Source of the DNA: Pseudomonas sp. BN102
Lineage (GTDB): Bacteria > Pseudomonadota > Gammaproteobacteria > Pseudomonadales > Pseudomonadaceae
Assembly: GCF_029871245.1 (NCBI RefSeq)
Contig: NZ_SSON01000066.1
Coordinates: 1 to 47,897, forward strand
DNA length: 47,897 bases
Reading direction: 5' to 3'
Below, piece after piece: positions 15,101-23,226 of this stretch; within the stretch, counting starts at the first letter, position 1; every line of letters begins with the position of its first letter. The position numbers and the translations under genes were made by a program. The notes beneath the pieces were generated by a model. It was not told the origin of the DNA. It searched no databases and saw only the letters and a list, made by a program, of their open reading frames with translations.

Positions 15101-17623
15101 CGATATCCCGCCGACCGTAAGGCCAAAACTGTTGTCGAAGGGCGCCCGGCGGGCACGGTCGGGAATCTGGCCTAGACGAGATCCGTTCCAAAGCACGGAC
15201 CAGTAGTCGGAGCTGCACTCGACCGAGAGGAAGTCCAGGCTGTCTTCCCCATCGGGTGCCTGCAGGAACATGGTCAGCAGATCGGGGACACAATCGGGGT
15301 CAAGGATACTGGCTGCAGGGCACGGACAGGCGGAGTCACCTTCAACCTCGTCCCGCAATACTTTCTGGGCAAGGCAGTGCCATGCAAGGCGCAACGGATG
15401 CAGGGGGGAAAGAATGATGGCGTCCGGGATCCTGTCCAGCGTGCGGCCATCAGCTTCCAGCGAGCACACGACGATGGTATCCACCCAGCAGGCGATGGAT
15501 GGATCGGCGTTCACCCATGCCATGTATGAATCTAGGTAGTCTTCGACAAGAGAGCGGAACCCAGTGTCGCCGGACAGCCAGGCGCCTAGCGACGCGGATT
15601 CGAGGAGTCCCGACTGGTCGTCACTGCCCCGTATGTACCGTGCGATCTCCTGGCGTGCCTCGATAAAGCCTCTTGGAGGCTGGAAGCGCGTGGCCTGGGG
15701 GCGGGGATCATGCAGGAAGCGGCCTTGCGAGAGTATGGGACCATGGGGGGCGTCCCACTCGGGGGGGGCCCACCGGGACGCGTAGTCGTCCGCGATCACC
15801 AACGGCCTGAAAGAGTTCGCCGCATTCTGTTCCTCCAGCATCCATGACTGCAAACTGGATGCGCGGGAGTTCCGGTCGAGATGGACCACGGTCTTGGTGT
15901 CGAATTTCTCGAGATGCCGGCGATTTAGTTTGATAAGCCGCTCGAACTCGCTACGGCAGCCTTCTTCCTTTGCCTCCTCGCAAGCCAAGTAGACCCTGCA
16001 GGCCGTGGGACCTTGCTCGCCAGCTAGCGTGAAGGCGATGTCCAACTGGTACTTTCCGTCGGCCTCGACTTCCAGCAGATACTCGTCTTCTCCAACTGGC
16101 CTCGCCTCGATCTCCTGCCTCTGTGCCTCGAGCTCGGTGGCGTCGTCTGGCAGCCCTTCTACCTTCCCGATGCATGCTCCTGGCGACAGGTGAATGCGCA
16201 GTTCATAGCGACCGGATCCTGGTAGCGACAGGGCGGTCTCCCAGTCCAGGTCCGTGGACTTCTTGCGAGGTTTTTTCGGCGGTGAAAGCTTCGTCGCGAG
16301 CCTGCAGGTAACGAGTATTCCAGGCCGCCAGCTCATGAGGGAGATCACCCGGACACTTGCTGGCTTGCATCCATCGGCGATGACTTTGTATGCCATCGGG
16401 GCCCTGTGGGAGGGTGGAAACAGGTCGGATTGGAGAGTGGTGTCGCTACCGTTTGCTAGCAATGGCGTAGCCGCCTTGCCATAAGAACCGCCCGTCAATT
16501 GGTACTCTTGCGGTTCGTAGCCTTCGCTAGTCGAGATAGCCAGCTCGACCTTGTCTCGTACCACTGCCGGCATTCCCTTTCCCATGGGAACAATGCCATT
16601 GGTGCACTGGATAGTTATTTCCCCAACGGCCTCGTCGGCTTCGTCGGCAAGCAGTTCAGTCCAGCATTCGGCTGTGAGGGTTGTCCACCAGGAGGGTGGG
16701 GGCGTCAATTCTGCATCAGCGCTGGGCAGGTAGAAGGCCTCGGTTGCGCGTTCGAAGGCAGTGGGTATGTCGCAATTCGATTGGAGATGGACAAGGAAGT
16801 CGCGCAGGGCCTGTGTTACTTCTTGCGGGGCGCTTTGTGCCATGCGCTCGATGCCAGTCTTGAAACCATCTGCGAGCTCGTCGGATATCCTCCCTAGTAT
16901 GTAGGTCTGCGTCTTTGACGAGATCCTGCCGTCCTCCGTTGGGGGAAGGCCACATGCCAGGGAGAGTGCTTGTCCTGCGGAAAGTCCGTGAGCCATGTTC
17001 GCTATCGAATAGATACGCGACAGCAAGCGCCAGGCGGCGCGATGACCACCTTTGTCTGGGTCCACCTCGTCGACCGAACCGGCGGCGGCACGAATCAATG
17101 CCTTGGCATCTTCCCGCTGCGATGGATCTAGACCTGCTACAAGCAGCGCCTCGTTAACGGCTTGCTGGACAAAACCGTCCTCCCACCATTGCTCAGAGGA
17201 TGCATGCCCCGTACTCGTAGCGGTCCCCAGTCCGAACTCGTCGGTCGTGGACTCGATCGACAAGTTGTTGTGCAGCCCCGGTGGGACCAAAGCGACGAAG
17301 CTGGGATTAACGGGGTCGTTGCGGACATCCAGCAGGTGGTCGTTGTCACACTTGCCAGACTGCCCGATCCGGGGCTTGGGTCCCTGCAACTGGTTAGCCG
17401 GGTACTGGAGCAGTACCGGCAGCGTTGCCATGCTACCGTCCAAGCTGCCCTGGACGTGGATTCCTCCATCCTGTGCCAATTCGTCGTAGGCCAGCTCGAG
17501 GATCTCGAGAGGCGGGCCACGGAAGATCAGCCGGTACTCGAGGTTGGCACCGCTGTACCCTTGCGTCGCCCCCAGGACCTTCTCATGGACAATTGTCGCG
17601 AGCCAGTGTGCAAGTTTATTCAT
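12125..17623 (-). CDS. Giant HerA/FtsK-type ATPase with embedded PD-(D/E)XK motif (DptH-like)
   Basis: An 1832-aa protein. The C-terminal third is a HerA/FtsK-type motor: Walker A GDLGTGKTQ (about residue 1500), Walker B YLLVDEADNIM (about 1719), and conserved SQYLRHF further on. Around residues 1217-1241 a restriction-endonuclease-like site is visible: RPDLLVVG followed by TPIEVKCRQG (D ... E-x-K). A Pro/Glu-rich linker (about 1400-1460) separates nuclease and motor; the N-terminal 1200 residues are unrecognised. Size, domain order and position after an ATPase and a mid-size unknown gene resemble DptH of the phosphorothioation-linked DptFGH restriction complex. ATG overlaps the previous stop by 8 bp. 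Probably translocates on DNA and cuts it. Confidence 0.72.
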   Translation of the reverse strand: MNKLAHWLATIVHEKVLGATQGYSGANLEYRLIFRGPPLEILELAYDELAQDGGIHVQGSLDGSMATLPVLLQYPANQLQGPKPRIGQSGKCDNDHLLDVRNDPVNPSFVALVPPGLHNNLSIESTTDEFGLGTATSTGHASSEQWWEDGFVQQAVNEALLVAGLDPSQREDAKALIRAAAGSVDEVDPDKGGHRAAWRLLSRIYSIANMAHGLSAGQALSLACGLPPTEDGRISSKTQTYILGRISDELADGFKTGIERMAQSAPQEVTQALRDFLVHLQSNCDIPTAFERATEAFYLPSADAELTPPPSWWTTLTAECWTELLADEADEAVGEITIQCTNGIVPMGKGMPAVVRDKVELAISTSEGYEPQEYQLTGGSYGKAATPLLANGSDTTLQSDLFPPSHRAPMAYKVIADGCKPASVRVISLMSWRPGILVTCRLATKLSPPKKPRKKSTDLDWETALSLPGSGRYELRIHLSPGACIGKVEGLPDDATELEAQRQEIEARPVGEDEYLLEVEADGKYQLDIAFTLAGEQGPTACRVYLACEEAKEEGCRSEFERLIKLNRRHLEKFDTKTVVHLDRNSRASSLQSWMLEEQNAANSFRPLVIADDYASRWAPPEWDAPHGPILSQGRFLHDPRPQATRFQPPRGFIEARQEIARYIRGSDDQSGLLESASLGAWLSGDTGFRSLVEDYLDSYMAWVNADPSIACWVDTIVVCSLEADGRTLDRIPDAIILSPLHPLRLAWHCLAQKVLRDEVEGDSACPCPAASILDPDCVPDLLTMFLQAPDGEDSLDFLSVECSSDYWSVLWNGSRLGQIPDRARRAPFDNSFGLTVGGISSGFSPAQVSRALDDVTDLLAAKPIVSLVVSSAGGTTDACNEGLANWCTKRFGNGEQDIPRHSVGARILEVFDTRQAGRPDQATIANLSEDTDNHVRWYDKQPAGAKPDLGIIAQLDSAQPESKEVGMLSPMGTGGLIRHRVRRQLQASFLSESRQGLQMPLSGERFADKVSACMLMLEKLRDGKVGLQFSPNVHAVSSMLEENSAGFVAVSSSAIDPACFLGGWIQGTYLWDYDLPSYSHRAGDTSGYYLLSQVKQADRDALRRVLKLLPGCEGLDDDQVEQILLEVARRGIPTVRGLSGDDTGATGDLGLFLAVRLLQDQFRVAGNLESLLPVLAGTPDDSTIAIIIPVDPFRGYLSDLARSLGKERKDTSLSRPDLLVVGVRACNDKVQLHLTPIEVKCRQGIVFSASDSAEALSQAKALSALLRAIEERAGSSLAWRLAFQHLLLSMIGFGLRVYSQHQAVEGQAGRWASYHERIAAAILSPAPSISIDARGRLIVVDASTQSGPHDRDGDKYAETIVISSQDAGRIIAGNDAQSFYDSARAKVGDWGLLPSRADAVGTPLAQVESPPPDDSQTGEPTIAPVEDISESAAAIVEEPSAGVEEPGPIPASQTDAPGNGIVLSVGKTVDGFEPRPFSLNISDTRLNQLNIGVVGDLGTGKTQFLKSLILQISRAREANRGITPRFLIFDYKRDYSSQDFVDATGAKVVKPYRLPLNLFDTTGMGESSAPWLDRFRFFADVLDKVYSGIGPVQRDKLKGAVRNAYETAGAQGRQPTIYDIHVEYRELLAGKSDSPMAIIDDLVDMEVFARTGETKPFDEFLDGVVVVSLDSMGQDDRSKNMLVAIMLNMFYENMLRTPKRPFIGSSPQLRAIDSYLLVDEADNIMRYEFDVLRKLLLQGREFGTGVILASQYLRHFKAGATDYREPLLTWFIHKVPNATPAELGVLGFTSDLAELSERVKTLPNHHCLYKSFDVAGEVIRGLPFFELTNQA

Positions 17624-19160
17624 GTTCGGGGCTCTGGATGGCTTGGCTTACGGGGAAAGGAGGCAACAGCAACATGCCGCTCTCGGCATCGGGGCTGTCG
17701 AGCACGAGGCCGAGCATTCTCAACTGGTGACCTAGGTCGTTCCTGGCGATGTCATGCTTGTCCACGGCTATGCCATAGGCTTCGAGGTGCTGTCCTAGTC
17801 GGTGGACTGAGCGAGGACCGCCCATTCCAGCAAGAGAACAGTGGACCAAGGCAAGCACGGCGACGGGGCCAAGGGAGACGATCCACGGGCTGGACGGGCT
17901 GCTGCCTTTCTTCTTCAGGATGTACCCCTGGTCGTACCCCCTCAGCAGCGGGACCGCCGCCTGGCGCTGTCCAAGGACGTGCCGTGCGAACTCCAATAGA
18001 TTGGAGCCGATCCCCTTCTTGCAACGAAGCGCACGGCCCTCTTGCTCGCGTACGTCTGCAATTGTTTCTAGGGTTCCCAGATTGGCAAGCGCGGCCTTGT
18101 GCATGCGTACATGCTGGCAAAGCCCGGCAATACCGGCACTCGAGGAAAGATTTCCGCTGTAGGGGACACCTATTTGCTCTAGCGACCAAAGAAGGGCATT
18201 GGTCCCGAGCCGGGCATTGAGGTAACTGGAAACCTTGTCCTTGATTCCTTGGAGGGCCTTTCCCCCGTATGCCATGTACTGGGGGGCCTCAGGGAAGATA
18301 GCTTGCCTTGCTTCCTGCTCGCTGGAAGGGAGTGGCCCATCTGTAAGTGCGGCCGACAGGCAGGCCCAGATCCTCGCGTGGACATCGCACAGCCAGGTTA
18401 CATGGGACGCCGCCGCCAGGCGAAGTACTGCCTCCAGCAAACTGGTCCATTGCCGGCGGGTCATGGATCCCTTCGCCTGCATGATTGCATGCAAGTCCCT
18501 GGTGAATCGCCGAGCAGGCAGGAATGGGACTTCCTGGAAGTCTGGTTTCTCCAGTGTTGCGAATTCACTCTCTGGGATCGGGGACCAGTCCCAGTTGCCT
18601 GCCCCTGTGTTCCACGCCGATGTTTCTTGGTCGAGCCAACGGGCAAAGACATCGTCGTCGTAGTTGACACTCAACGCAGCGAAAAGGCTTTTCCAAAGTT
18701 GCTGCGCAGAATCTCTGTCCTTGGAGCCCAGGCAGACCATGCGGCGGATCAGGCTACCCGCAGGCCAAGAATTGCTGCTGAGTCGGGCAGACCCGGAGAA
18801 GAGTGCCGTTCCCGGCACGATGGGTGTGACCTGCAGGAACCGCTTGGAAGACTGGTTCGGAAGCTTGGGGCTCTCCAGGATTCCATGGAGGACGGTGTTC
18901 CAGGCCTCCACGTTGACTACAGCCCCGTTAGGTGGCGACTGGCGCCGTTCGCGGAGCTTCTGGATATTCTTGTCCAGATCGCGTCCGGCCTGTGGCACGC
19001 TTCCCTCGCTCGCCGAGGCATAACCTATGGTCCGGTAGAGCGAGGCCAGCAGGACCTCCGAACTTGCGTATTCCGGTGCCGGGCTAATTGCGAAGACTGA
19101 GTCCTGATAGCTGCCATGTGAAAAACGCCAGGGGGCCTGCCTGAACTCCGCGAGGCTCAT
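17616..19160 (-). CDS. Uncharacterised middle protein of the ATPase trio (DptG-like position)
   Basis: A 514-aa soluble protein without recognised motifs; it is mostly helical with several Trp-rich segments (for example TGAGNWDWSPIP). The ATG at 19160 was chosen because GGAGAGGG precedes it and it overlaps the upstream stop as ATGA; a longer in-frame start at 19196 lies inside the previous gene. Its stop overlaps the start of the giant ATPase gene. It lies between a P-loop ATPase and the HerA-like giant, as dptG does between dptF and dptH. Tight coupling on both sides implies a stoichiometric complex. Assignment as DptG-like rests on gene order only. Confidence 0.65.
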   Translation of the reverse strand: MSLAEFRQAPWRFSHGSYQDSVFAISPAPEYASSEVLLASLYRTIGYASASEGSVPQAGRDLDKNIQKLRERRQSPPNGAVVNVEAWNTVLHGILESPKLPNQSSKRFLQVTPIVPGTALFSGSARLSSNSWPAGSLIRRMVCLGSKDRDSAQQLWKSLFAALSVNYDDDVFARWLDQETSAWNTGAGNWDWSPIPESEFATLEKPDFQEVPFLPARRFTRDLHAIMQAKGSMTRRQWTSLLEAVLRLAAASHVTWLCDVHARIWACLSAALTDGPLPSSEQEARQAIFPEAPQYMAYGGKALQGIKDKVSSYLNARLGTNALLWSLEQIGVPYSGNLSSSAGIAGLCQHVRMHKAALANLGTLETIADVREQEGRALRCKKGIGSNLLEFARHVLGQRQAAVPLLRGYDQGYILKKKGSSPSSPWIVSLGPVAVLALVHCSLAGMGGPRSVHRLGQHLEAYGIAVDKHDIARNDLGHQLRMLGLVLDSPDAESGMLLLPPFPVSQAIQSPEHE

Positions 19161-21304
19161 ACTTCCCTCTCCTTGTCCGCGACGAAGCCGCTCCACGAGT
19201 GTCCTACGACCGTGCCGTCTGCTCCAACGCGGATCCTGGCGTCGTCGAGTAGCTCCCTGTCACGAACAATAGGGCCTGATAGACGAGCCTTAGTCGTATC
19301 GAGCAGTGCCACGACTGCACGTGGGAGGGAAGCAGGGGAGAGCCCCCTCTCGAGCTCCTTTACGGCCTTGAACAGGTCATAGGTCAGCGGAACGGGTTGG
19401 GCTGAACGGCCTTGACCTACCTTGAGGTAGCAGATCGGTGGGCGAGGGCGCCCGGCAGTGTCCTGAGCGAACATCTTTACCGGACTCTGCGGCACGACCA
19501 ATGTTGCCTGGCGCTGTCGAGGAGGAAGCGGCTGGCCAAAGGTGGTGGTTAGCGACACCTCGAATTCCTTGCCTGTGTTCAGCAGCTCCTTTACCTGCCT
19601 GACCACCTCATAGAGGTGCTGGTGCTTGTCGTTGTCCTCGACGACCTGCTGGAAAGCATGAAGGATCGAAGAGTCCGCCACAGCAGCTGTCCGGGGGCAT
19701 ATGCTTCTGCGAACCAAACGGCAGGCAAAGTCGCGAAGGATATGTTGGACCCGGCTAGCAGCCGCGGGCTTTTTACGCCGGACGATCGGCAGGGAAAGCA
19801 TGGAGTCTGCAGCGGAAAGTCGCTTGAGTATCTCCAGTTCGTTTGGTGAGAGCACCTGATACTTGCGGATAAACTCGATGCCGCCGGCAAGGGAGCGGCT
19901 GAAACGCATATCTAGGTCACCAAGCATGATCATGCTACGGCCGCTCACAGCGACCTCGCTGTCCGGACTCGCGAAAGCGGGATCCAGCGTGTCTACCAAT
20001 CCCTCCAGCAAGGGGGCGATGGTCGCAGGGAGATAGTGGCCCTTGCGTTCCGCCAGGAAATGGGCAAGACCCATTAGGGTCCGTACCTCCTCCGTACCTA
20101 GCTCCTTCTCGAGACCTAGCTCCTTGAGGTCGGTGCGGAGCGAGCCAGCCGTGCTCCTGTCCCATCGGTGGAAGAGTGCATGCTGGTAGCTCGACGTGGC
20201 CAGATGGAAGATTGCGGTGAGGGACTGCTTGGTATGCCTTGAGGCCGATCGGGCCTTTTGGTCGAGTTCGACAAGGTTTGCAGCCCATTGGCACGGAGTG
20301 GACTGGTGGGGATTTCCGGTGGATGCGTGGACTGCGGGATGGTGGCCAGCCAGCAAGTACGACGTCAGAGAAAAGAGGTCCCGGAAGCTCCATCTCTTGC
20401 CACTGGCTAGCTCATACCAGCGCAATATCTGCAGAAGAGCTGTCCTGTGTTCGTCCCGTGAGAGTATTGCCTGGCTGGCGCAGAACGGGCACTTGTCGCC
20501 CGCAGGGCATGTTCCCTTTGCTGGCCACATATCCGATGCAGTGGCTTGTCCGATAAGTATCTCCGCGGGCGCCTTCGAGTCATCGTCAGGCTTGACCAGA
20601 AGTGATTCTGCATCCATTGGCCAGACTGCAACGGATGGAAAACCTTCGAGAGGCCAGCATGAAGGGGCATCATGTGCCAGGCTAACGGCCCGTGTAATAG
20701 CTTCGAGCAGGGTGCGTGATTCGTCCAGATCGTTGTCTATGGCATGGATCAGGGCGTCATCAAGGACGCCGCGATTGACGCAGCAGAGGTAGGCCTGGGA
20801 AGACGCCCCGTCCAGAAGCTTGCTGAGTTCTTCTATTAGGAGGACTGGGGCGCTGCTTCCATCGTGCCCAGCCGTTGCGGAGGCATCCTGAACGATGTCC
20901 AGGCCCAGGTTGCTGGCAATACGGGCTAATTTCCCGGCGTCGGCTCTTGCTCGACGCGGTACTGCTGTTCCTGCAGGGGGATGGAAGGACTGCGTGAGCT
21001 CGTCGATCAATCGGCCATCACAACGGAGGCTTTCATCTAGCCAGCGGATAGTGGACTCGATGGCCTCGGTCTTTCCGTTTCCGGGGCCCCCCACCAGTAG
21101 GATGATTCTTGGGGTGCCGGCATTACCGGTGGGGAGCTCGTTGGTCCAGGCTTGGAGTCGCGAGAGGAGGTTTGTACGTAGCAGTTGTTTGTTCGGCTGG
21201 CCGCTGTTCTTGTCGAGTAGCCGCTTCACCCCCCCTGAGTGATGACCGGCCCAGTCGACCAGGGCGGCAGGGTAGCGCGAGCCTTCCTGTTGGGAGCTCT
21301 CCAT
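19157..21304 (-). CDS. P-loop ATPase with zinc-finger-like motif (DptF-like)
   Basis: A 715-aa protein. Walker A LLVGGPGNGKTEA lies at about residues 68-80, a hydrophobic strand ending in Glu-Glu (VLLIEELSKLL, about 150-160) is a candidate Walker B, and CPAGDKCPFC (about 265-275) looks like a small metal-binding knuckle. C-terminal helical regions follow. It comes 20 bp after the methyltransferase stop, with AGGAG/AAGGGA before its ATG, and its stop overlaps the next start (ATGA). First gene of the three-gene block ATPase - unknown - giant ATPase that parallels DptF-DptG-DptH. Probable role: a nucleotide-dependent switch or sensor in the restriction complex. It is longer than I expect for DptF, so this may be a distinct family. 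Confidence 0.7.
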   Translation of the reverse strand: MESSQQEGSRYPAALVDWAGHHSGGVKRLLDKNSGQPNKQLLRTNLLSRLQAWTNELPTGNAGTPRIILLVGGPGNGKTEAIESTIRWLDESLRCDGRLIDELTQSFHPPAGTAVPRRARADAGKLARIASNLGLDIVQDASATAGHDGSSAPVLLIEELSKLLDGASSQAYLCCVNRGVLDDALIHAIDNDLDESRTLLEAITRAVSLAHDAPSCWPLEGFPSVAVWPMDAESLLVKPDDDSKAPAEILIGQATASDMWPAKGTCPAGDKCPFCASQAILSRDEHRTALLQILRWYELASGKRWSFRDLFSLTSYLLAGHHPAVHASTGNPHQSTPCQWAANLVELDQKARSASRHTKQSLTAIFHLATSSYQHALFHRWDRSTAGSLRTDLKELGLEKELGTEEVRTLMGLAHFLAERKGHYLPATIAPLLEGLVDTLDPAFASPDSEVAVSGRSMIMLGDLDMRFSRSLAGGIEFIRKYQVLSPNELEILKRLSAADSMLSLPIVRRKKPAAASRVQHILRDFACRLVRRSICPRTAAVADSSILHAFQQVVEDNDKHQHLYEVVRQVKELLNTGKEFEVSLTTTFGQPLPPRQRQATLVVPQSPVKMFAQDTAGRPRPPICYLKVGQGRSAQPVPLTYDLFKAVKELERGLSPASLPRAVVALLDTTKARLSGPIVRDRELLDDARIRVGADGTVVGHSWSGFVADKEREV

Positions 21305-21324
21305 TCCCTTAGACTCCTATGCAT

Positions 21325-22794
21325 TCATGCGATGGCGATGTTTTCTTCTTCTTGCTCGAGCTCCGCAAGCTGTTTAGCTCGCTTCACGGCTTCTTCCAGC
21401 ATTTCCCTAATAGCCATGCCAATGGCCCGGGCTAGGTAGGGAGGCACAGCGTTGCCTACCTGGGTGTAGCGTGGGCACTCCTTTGTGCGCTGGCTGCCTC
21501 CGGTAGTGAACTTGCCGCGGAACCTGAACCAATCAGGGAACGACTGCAGGCGCGCGGACTCCCGGACGGTCAGTATCCTAGGTTCGTTATAGTGGAGGAC
21601 GTCATCCGGCAAGGTGGTGATCGTGGGGGCCGGTGCGCTAGCCTGCATCGGGTAGATGCGATGTTTTTTGAGCCCATATGCTTCGCGCAGCTCGGCGCTC
21701 ATGCGCACGCCCTTGGTGCAATTGGGATCATCGAGGATCTTCTGGAACCTAGCCTTGATCTCTGGCTTGTGCCTGGCAAGGCGCAGGCTATCGAGGGTGC
21801 CATCGCAGCCTTGGTGCATCAGTCTTTGGAACGCTGTGAGAGGACCAGCATAGTCAATCTCCTGGAACCCCTTTGGAGAGTCGAGATCCTCGCAGGGCTT
21901 GGTGCCATTACGCCCTATCTCTAAGTCTGAGATTGCATCCTCTGCGGGAATTTCGTTGTCTAGGCCGAGCTCGTGCAGCTGCTCGACCCGGGCTTTCTCC
22001 AAGAAGTCAAAGGCACTAGTCGTGCCTCTGTCGAGATGATAAGCCAGGTCCTTTCGGAGACCGATCACGATCAGGCGTGGTCGCTTTTGCGGAACCCCAA
22101 AAGTAGAAGAGTCGACAATCCTGCCAAGGACGTGATAGTCGATCTTGTCCAGGCTTTCGACCAGCTTGTCGTAATAAGACTGGGGCTTGACCGGGATACC
22201 AAGTTGCTTCCATACCTTTGTGGCGTGTGCGACTTTCATCCCCGGTACGTTCTCCAGGACAAGCGCTGCTGGTTGGATGGCTCTAACCATCTCCACGTAC
22301 TTCTCGAACAGCTTGTTGCGAGGGTCGGCCTCCTGTCGTCTCCCTGCGAAGCTGAATCCTTGGCAGGGGGGCCCACCCGCGAGTACATGGACTTTCCCTC
22401 GCAGGGACGCAAGCTCGTCGCCGTGCTTGTCCAGAATGTCATCAATTCCCCAGGCTTGCTTCTCTAGCCAGGAGGGCCAGGCGAATGGGGTGATGGGAAC
22501 ATCTTTTCGCTCAATCAGGTTCGTCGACAATGTCGAGAACGCCATCTTGTCGCGTTCTACGGCGAAAACGCCATTCAGCCCTGCGAGTGACAGGCCCAGG
22601 GATAGTCCACCGCATCCTGCGAACAGGTCGGCAAATTGAAAGGGCTGGGAGAGATCGGGGAGAGGTGGAAAATGCTCGATTTTCTTCATGGGCTCCTGCC
22701 CGGGGACGTCTGCGTCCAGAGGAAGGGGCCCCTGGCACGGTGCATTCTGGTTGCCTGCAAAGAAGCGCTCTTCGTGGGGAACTTCCGTCTCCAT
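21325..22794 (-). CDS. DNA (cytosine-5-)-methyltransferase, first gene of the operon
   Basis: A 489-aa C5 methyltransferase with the ordered motifs: I FADLFAGCGGLS (about 54-65), IV GGPPCQGFS with catalytic Cys144, VI ENVPGM (181-186), VIII QKRPRLIVIGL, IX RESARLQSFPDWF and X QVGNAVPPYLA. The target-recognition region lies between VIII and IX; the target sequence cannot be read from it. It transfers methyl from S-adenosylmethionine to cytosine and probably supplies the self mark for the modules around it. Vsr downstream fits 5mC chemistry. An alternative start at MKKIEHFPPL (36 residues shorter) is closer to the family's usual length. It is divergent from the NERD/DrmAB operon; in class 2 DISARM a C5 methyltransferase (DrmMII) is part of the system, so it may serve both. 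Confidence 0.93.
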   Translation of the reverse strand: METEVPHEERFFAGNQNAPCQGPLPLDADVPGQEPMKKIEHFPPLPDLSQPFQFADLFAGCGGLSLGLSLAGLNGVFAVERDKMAFSTLSTNLIERKDVPITPFAWPSWLEKQAWGIDDILDKHGDELASLRGKVHVLAGGPPCQGFSFAGRRQEADPRNKLFEKYVEMVRAIQPAALVLENVPGMKVAHATKVWKQLGIPVKPQSYYDKLVESLDKIDYHVLGRIVDSSTFGVPQKRPRLIVIGLRKDLAYHLDRGTTSAFDFLEKARVEQLHELGLDNEIPAEDAISDLEIGRNGTKPCEDLDSPKGFQEIDYAGPLTAFQRLMHQGCDGTLDSLRLARHKPEIKARFQKILDDPNCTKGVRMSAELREAYGLKKHRIYPMQASAPAPTITTLPDDVLHYNEPRILTVRESARLQSFPDWFRFRGKFTTGGSQRTKECPRYTQVGNAVPPYLARAIGMAIREMLEEAVKRAKQLAELEQEEENIAIA

Positions 22795-23226
22795 ACAGAC
22801 CTACTCCCAGCGATCTTGGCGAAGTCAACAATTAAAGGGGCATGGTAAGGGGCAGATGACTCGTGGCACCTAGCATGGAGTGCGGCAAGCGCAAAGGCAA
22901 TTACTTGAATGGTCGCCGCTTTGCGCTTCACTTTAGGCGTTTGGGCCTTCTGCATAACCGCATGATTTTACCAGCTTTCCTCATCGTTTCGGTTAGGTTG
23001 GATGGATTTGTGTAGTCCGCCCCTGAGTGTCCGGGTGTCAGTTTCATGGCCTTTCCAGCGACATGGCGCGATGGCTCACTGCCTGGCGGAAGCGCGGATT
23101 CCAACGGTTGGATTGTGATAATGGCGAACTGATGGCATATCTGCTGCTATTGTTGGGAGGGCGGCGTCAAGAAAGCAGCCGCAACTCCTAGCTGAAAGCT
23201 AAGATTCCGAGGGAGCGGTTCTGAAA
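22795..23226. promoter_or_regulatory. Divergent intergenic region between the two big defence operons
   Basis: 432 bp with no supported gene between the methyltransferase start (minus) and the NERD-helicase start (plus). It must hold promoters for both operons. An AT-rich patch near 22960-23010 and a second near 23110-23150 (TTGGAT then GATAAT, too closely spaced for a standard sigma70 pair) are the likeliest places. A minus-strand frame starting at 22955 crosses into the methyltransferase gene but lacks a recognisable protein. Confidence 0.45.

Noticed and set aside
17162-18220. 352-aa plus-strand open frame
   Set aside because: It spans the junction of two coupled minus-strand genes in antisense and reads as Arg/Gly/Cys-rich noise.
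12125-22794. Classical Dnd phosphorothioation locus
   Set aside because: No DndC-type sulfurtransferase, DndD or DndE is encoded in the window; only the Dpt-like order is present, so the phosphorothioate link is not claimed.
22686-22955. Minus-strand leader open frame overlapping the methyltransferase start
   Set aside because: I considered a small controller protein. The sequence has no HTH pattern and its second half is only the methyltransferase gene in another frame.
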